NCBI GenBank assembly: GCA_900313125.1
Contig: OMPZ01000051.1
Coordinates: forward strand, 1 to 5,074
DNA: 5,074 bases
Direction: 5' to 3'
DNA from: an uncultured Eubacteriales bacterium
GTDB taxonomy: Bacteria; Bacillota; Clostridia; Oscillospirales; Acutalibacteraceae
Shown: positions 5,014-5,074 of the stretch, one piece after another
Position numbering within the stretch: the stretch's first letter is position 1
Layout of the letters: the number at the start of each line of letters is the position of its first letter
Position numbers and translations under genes: made by a program
Notes under the pieces: model-generated
What the model was told of the DNA's origin: nothing
What the model saw: only the letters and a program-made list of their open reading frames with translations
Database searches by the model: none

Positions 5014-5048
5014 AAAAATCCCCCTTTCATTATATAAAGAAAAGGGGA
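5014..5048 (-). terminator. Terminator of a leftward gene beyond the right edge
   Basis: TCCCCCTTTC (5019-5028) pairs with GAAAAGGGGA (5039-5048). The one imperfect pair is G-U on the minus strand and C-A on the plus strand, and the minus strand continues into T5. A leftward gene therefore most likely ends near or beyond 5055; too few bases remain to call it. Confidence 0.75.
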
Positions 5049-5074
5049 GAAGCTTTAAAGTGTTTGAGTATGTA

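Overview
The window looks like a piece of a gut-type clostridial chromosome, most likely Oscillospiraceae/Ruminococcus-like. The reasons are an HPr carrying both His15 and Ser46, GC-balanced genes separated by very AT-rich gaps, strong AGGAGG-type ribosome sites, sigma-A promoters close to TTGACA/TATAAT and U-tailed hairpin terminators. The genus is inferred from protein character only; no rRNA gene is present.

Layout. The left part (1-1836) reads rightward: the C-terminal 287 residues of an M18 aminopeptidase, then endonuclease IV (nfo) and a strong terminator. The rest reads leftward in separate units: HPr (ptsH, 2300-2563), rimM-trmD (4088 down to 2837, overlapping by 11 nt) and an 88-residue conserved-type small protein (4351-4617). 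A further leftward gene probably ends just beyond the right edge, because its terminator sits at 5014-5048. Each leftward unit has a recognisable promoter, and all except rimM-trmD have an obvious terminator.

The ordinary genes are housekeeping: peptide turnover, AP-site repair, carbon regulation through the PTS phosphocarrier, ribosome maturation (RimM) and tRNA m1G37 methylation (TrmD).

The most interesting content is non-coding. Two copies of a structured repeat lie at 1857-2049 and 4110-4240 in the same orientation. They share a 12-nt left end and a 30-nt identical right end. Between these ends are hairpins whose stems stay paired although their sequence differs between copies (compensatory changes). 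The copies differ in length by 62 nt, exactly the size of an extra arm bounded by an 8-bp inverted repeat in copy 1. The left-end GCAGAG can pair with the CTCTGC that also forms the terminal hairpin, so a two-state switch is possible. Copy 2 fills almost the whole predicted 5' leader of rimM-trmD. Beside copy 1, a near-consensus promoter with an A/T-tract upstream region (2138-2166) fires leftward into a non-coding stretch that ends in its own terminator, which suggests a small RNA of about 80 nt. I do not recognise either the repeat or the small RNA as a named family.
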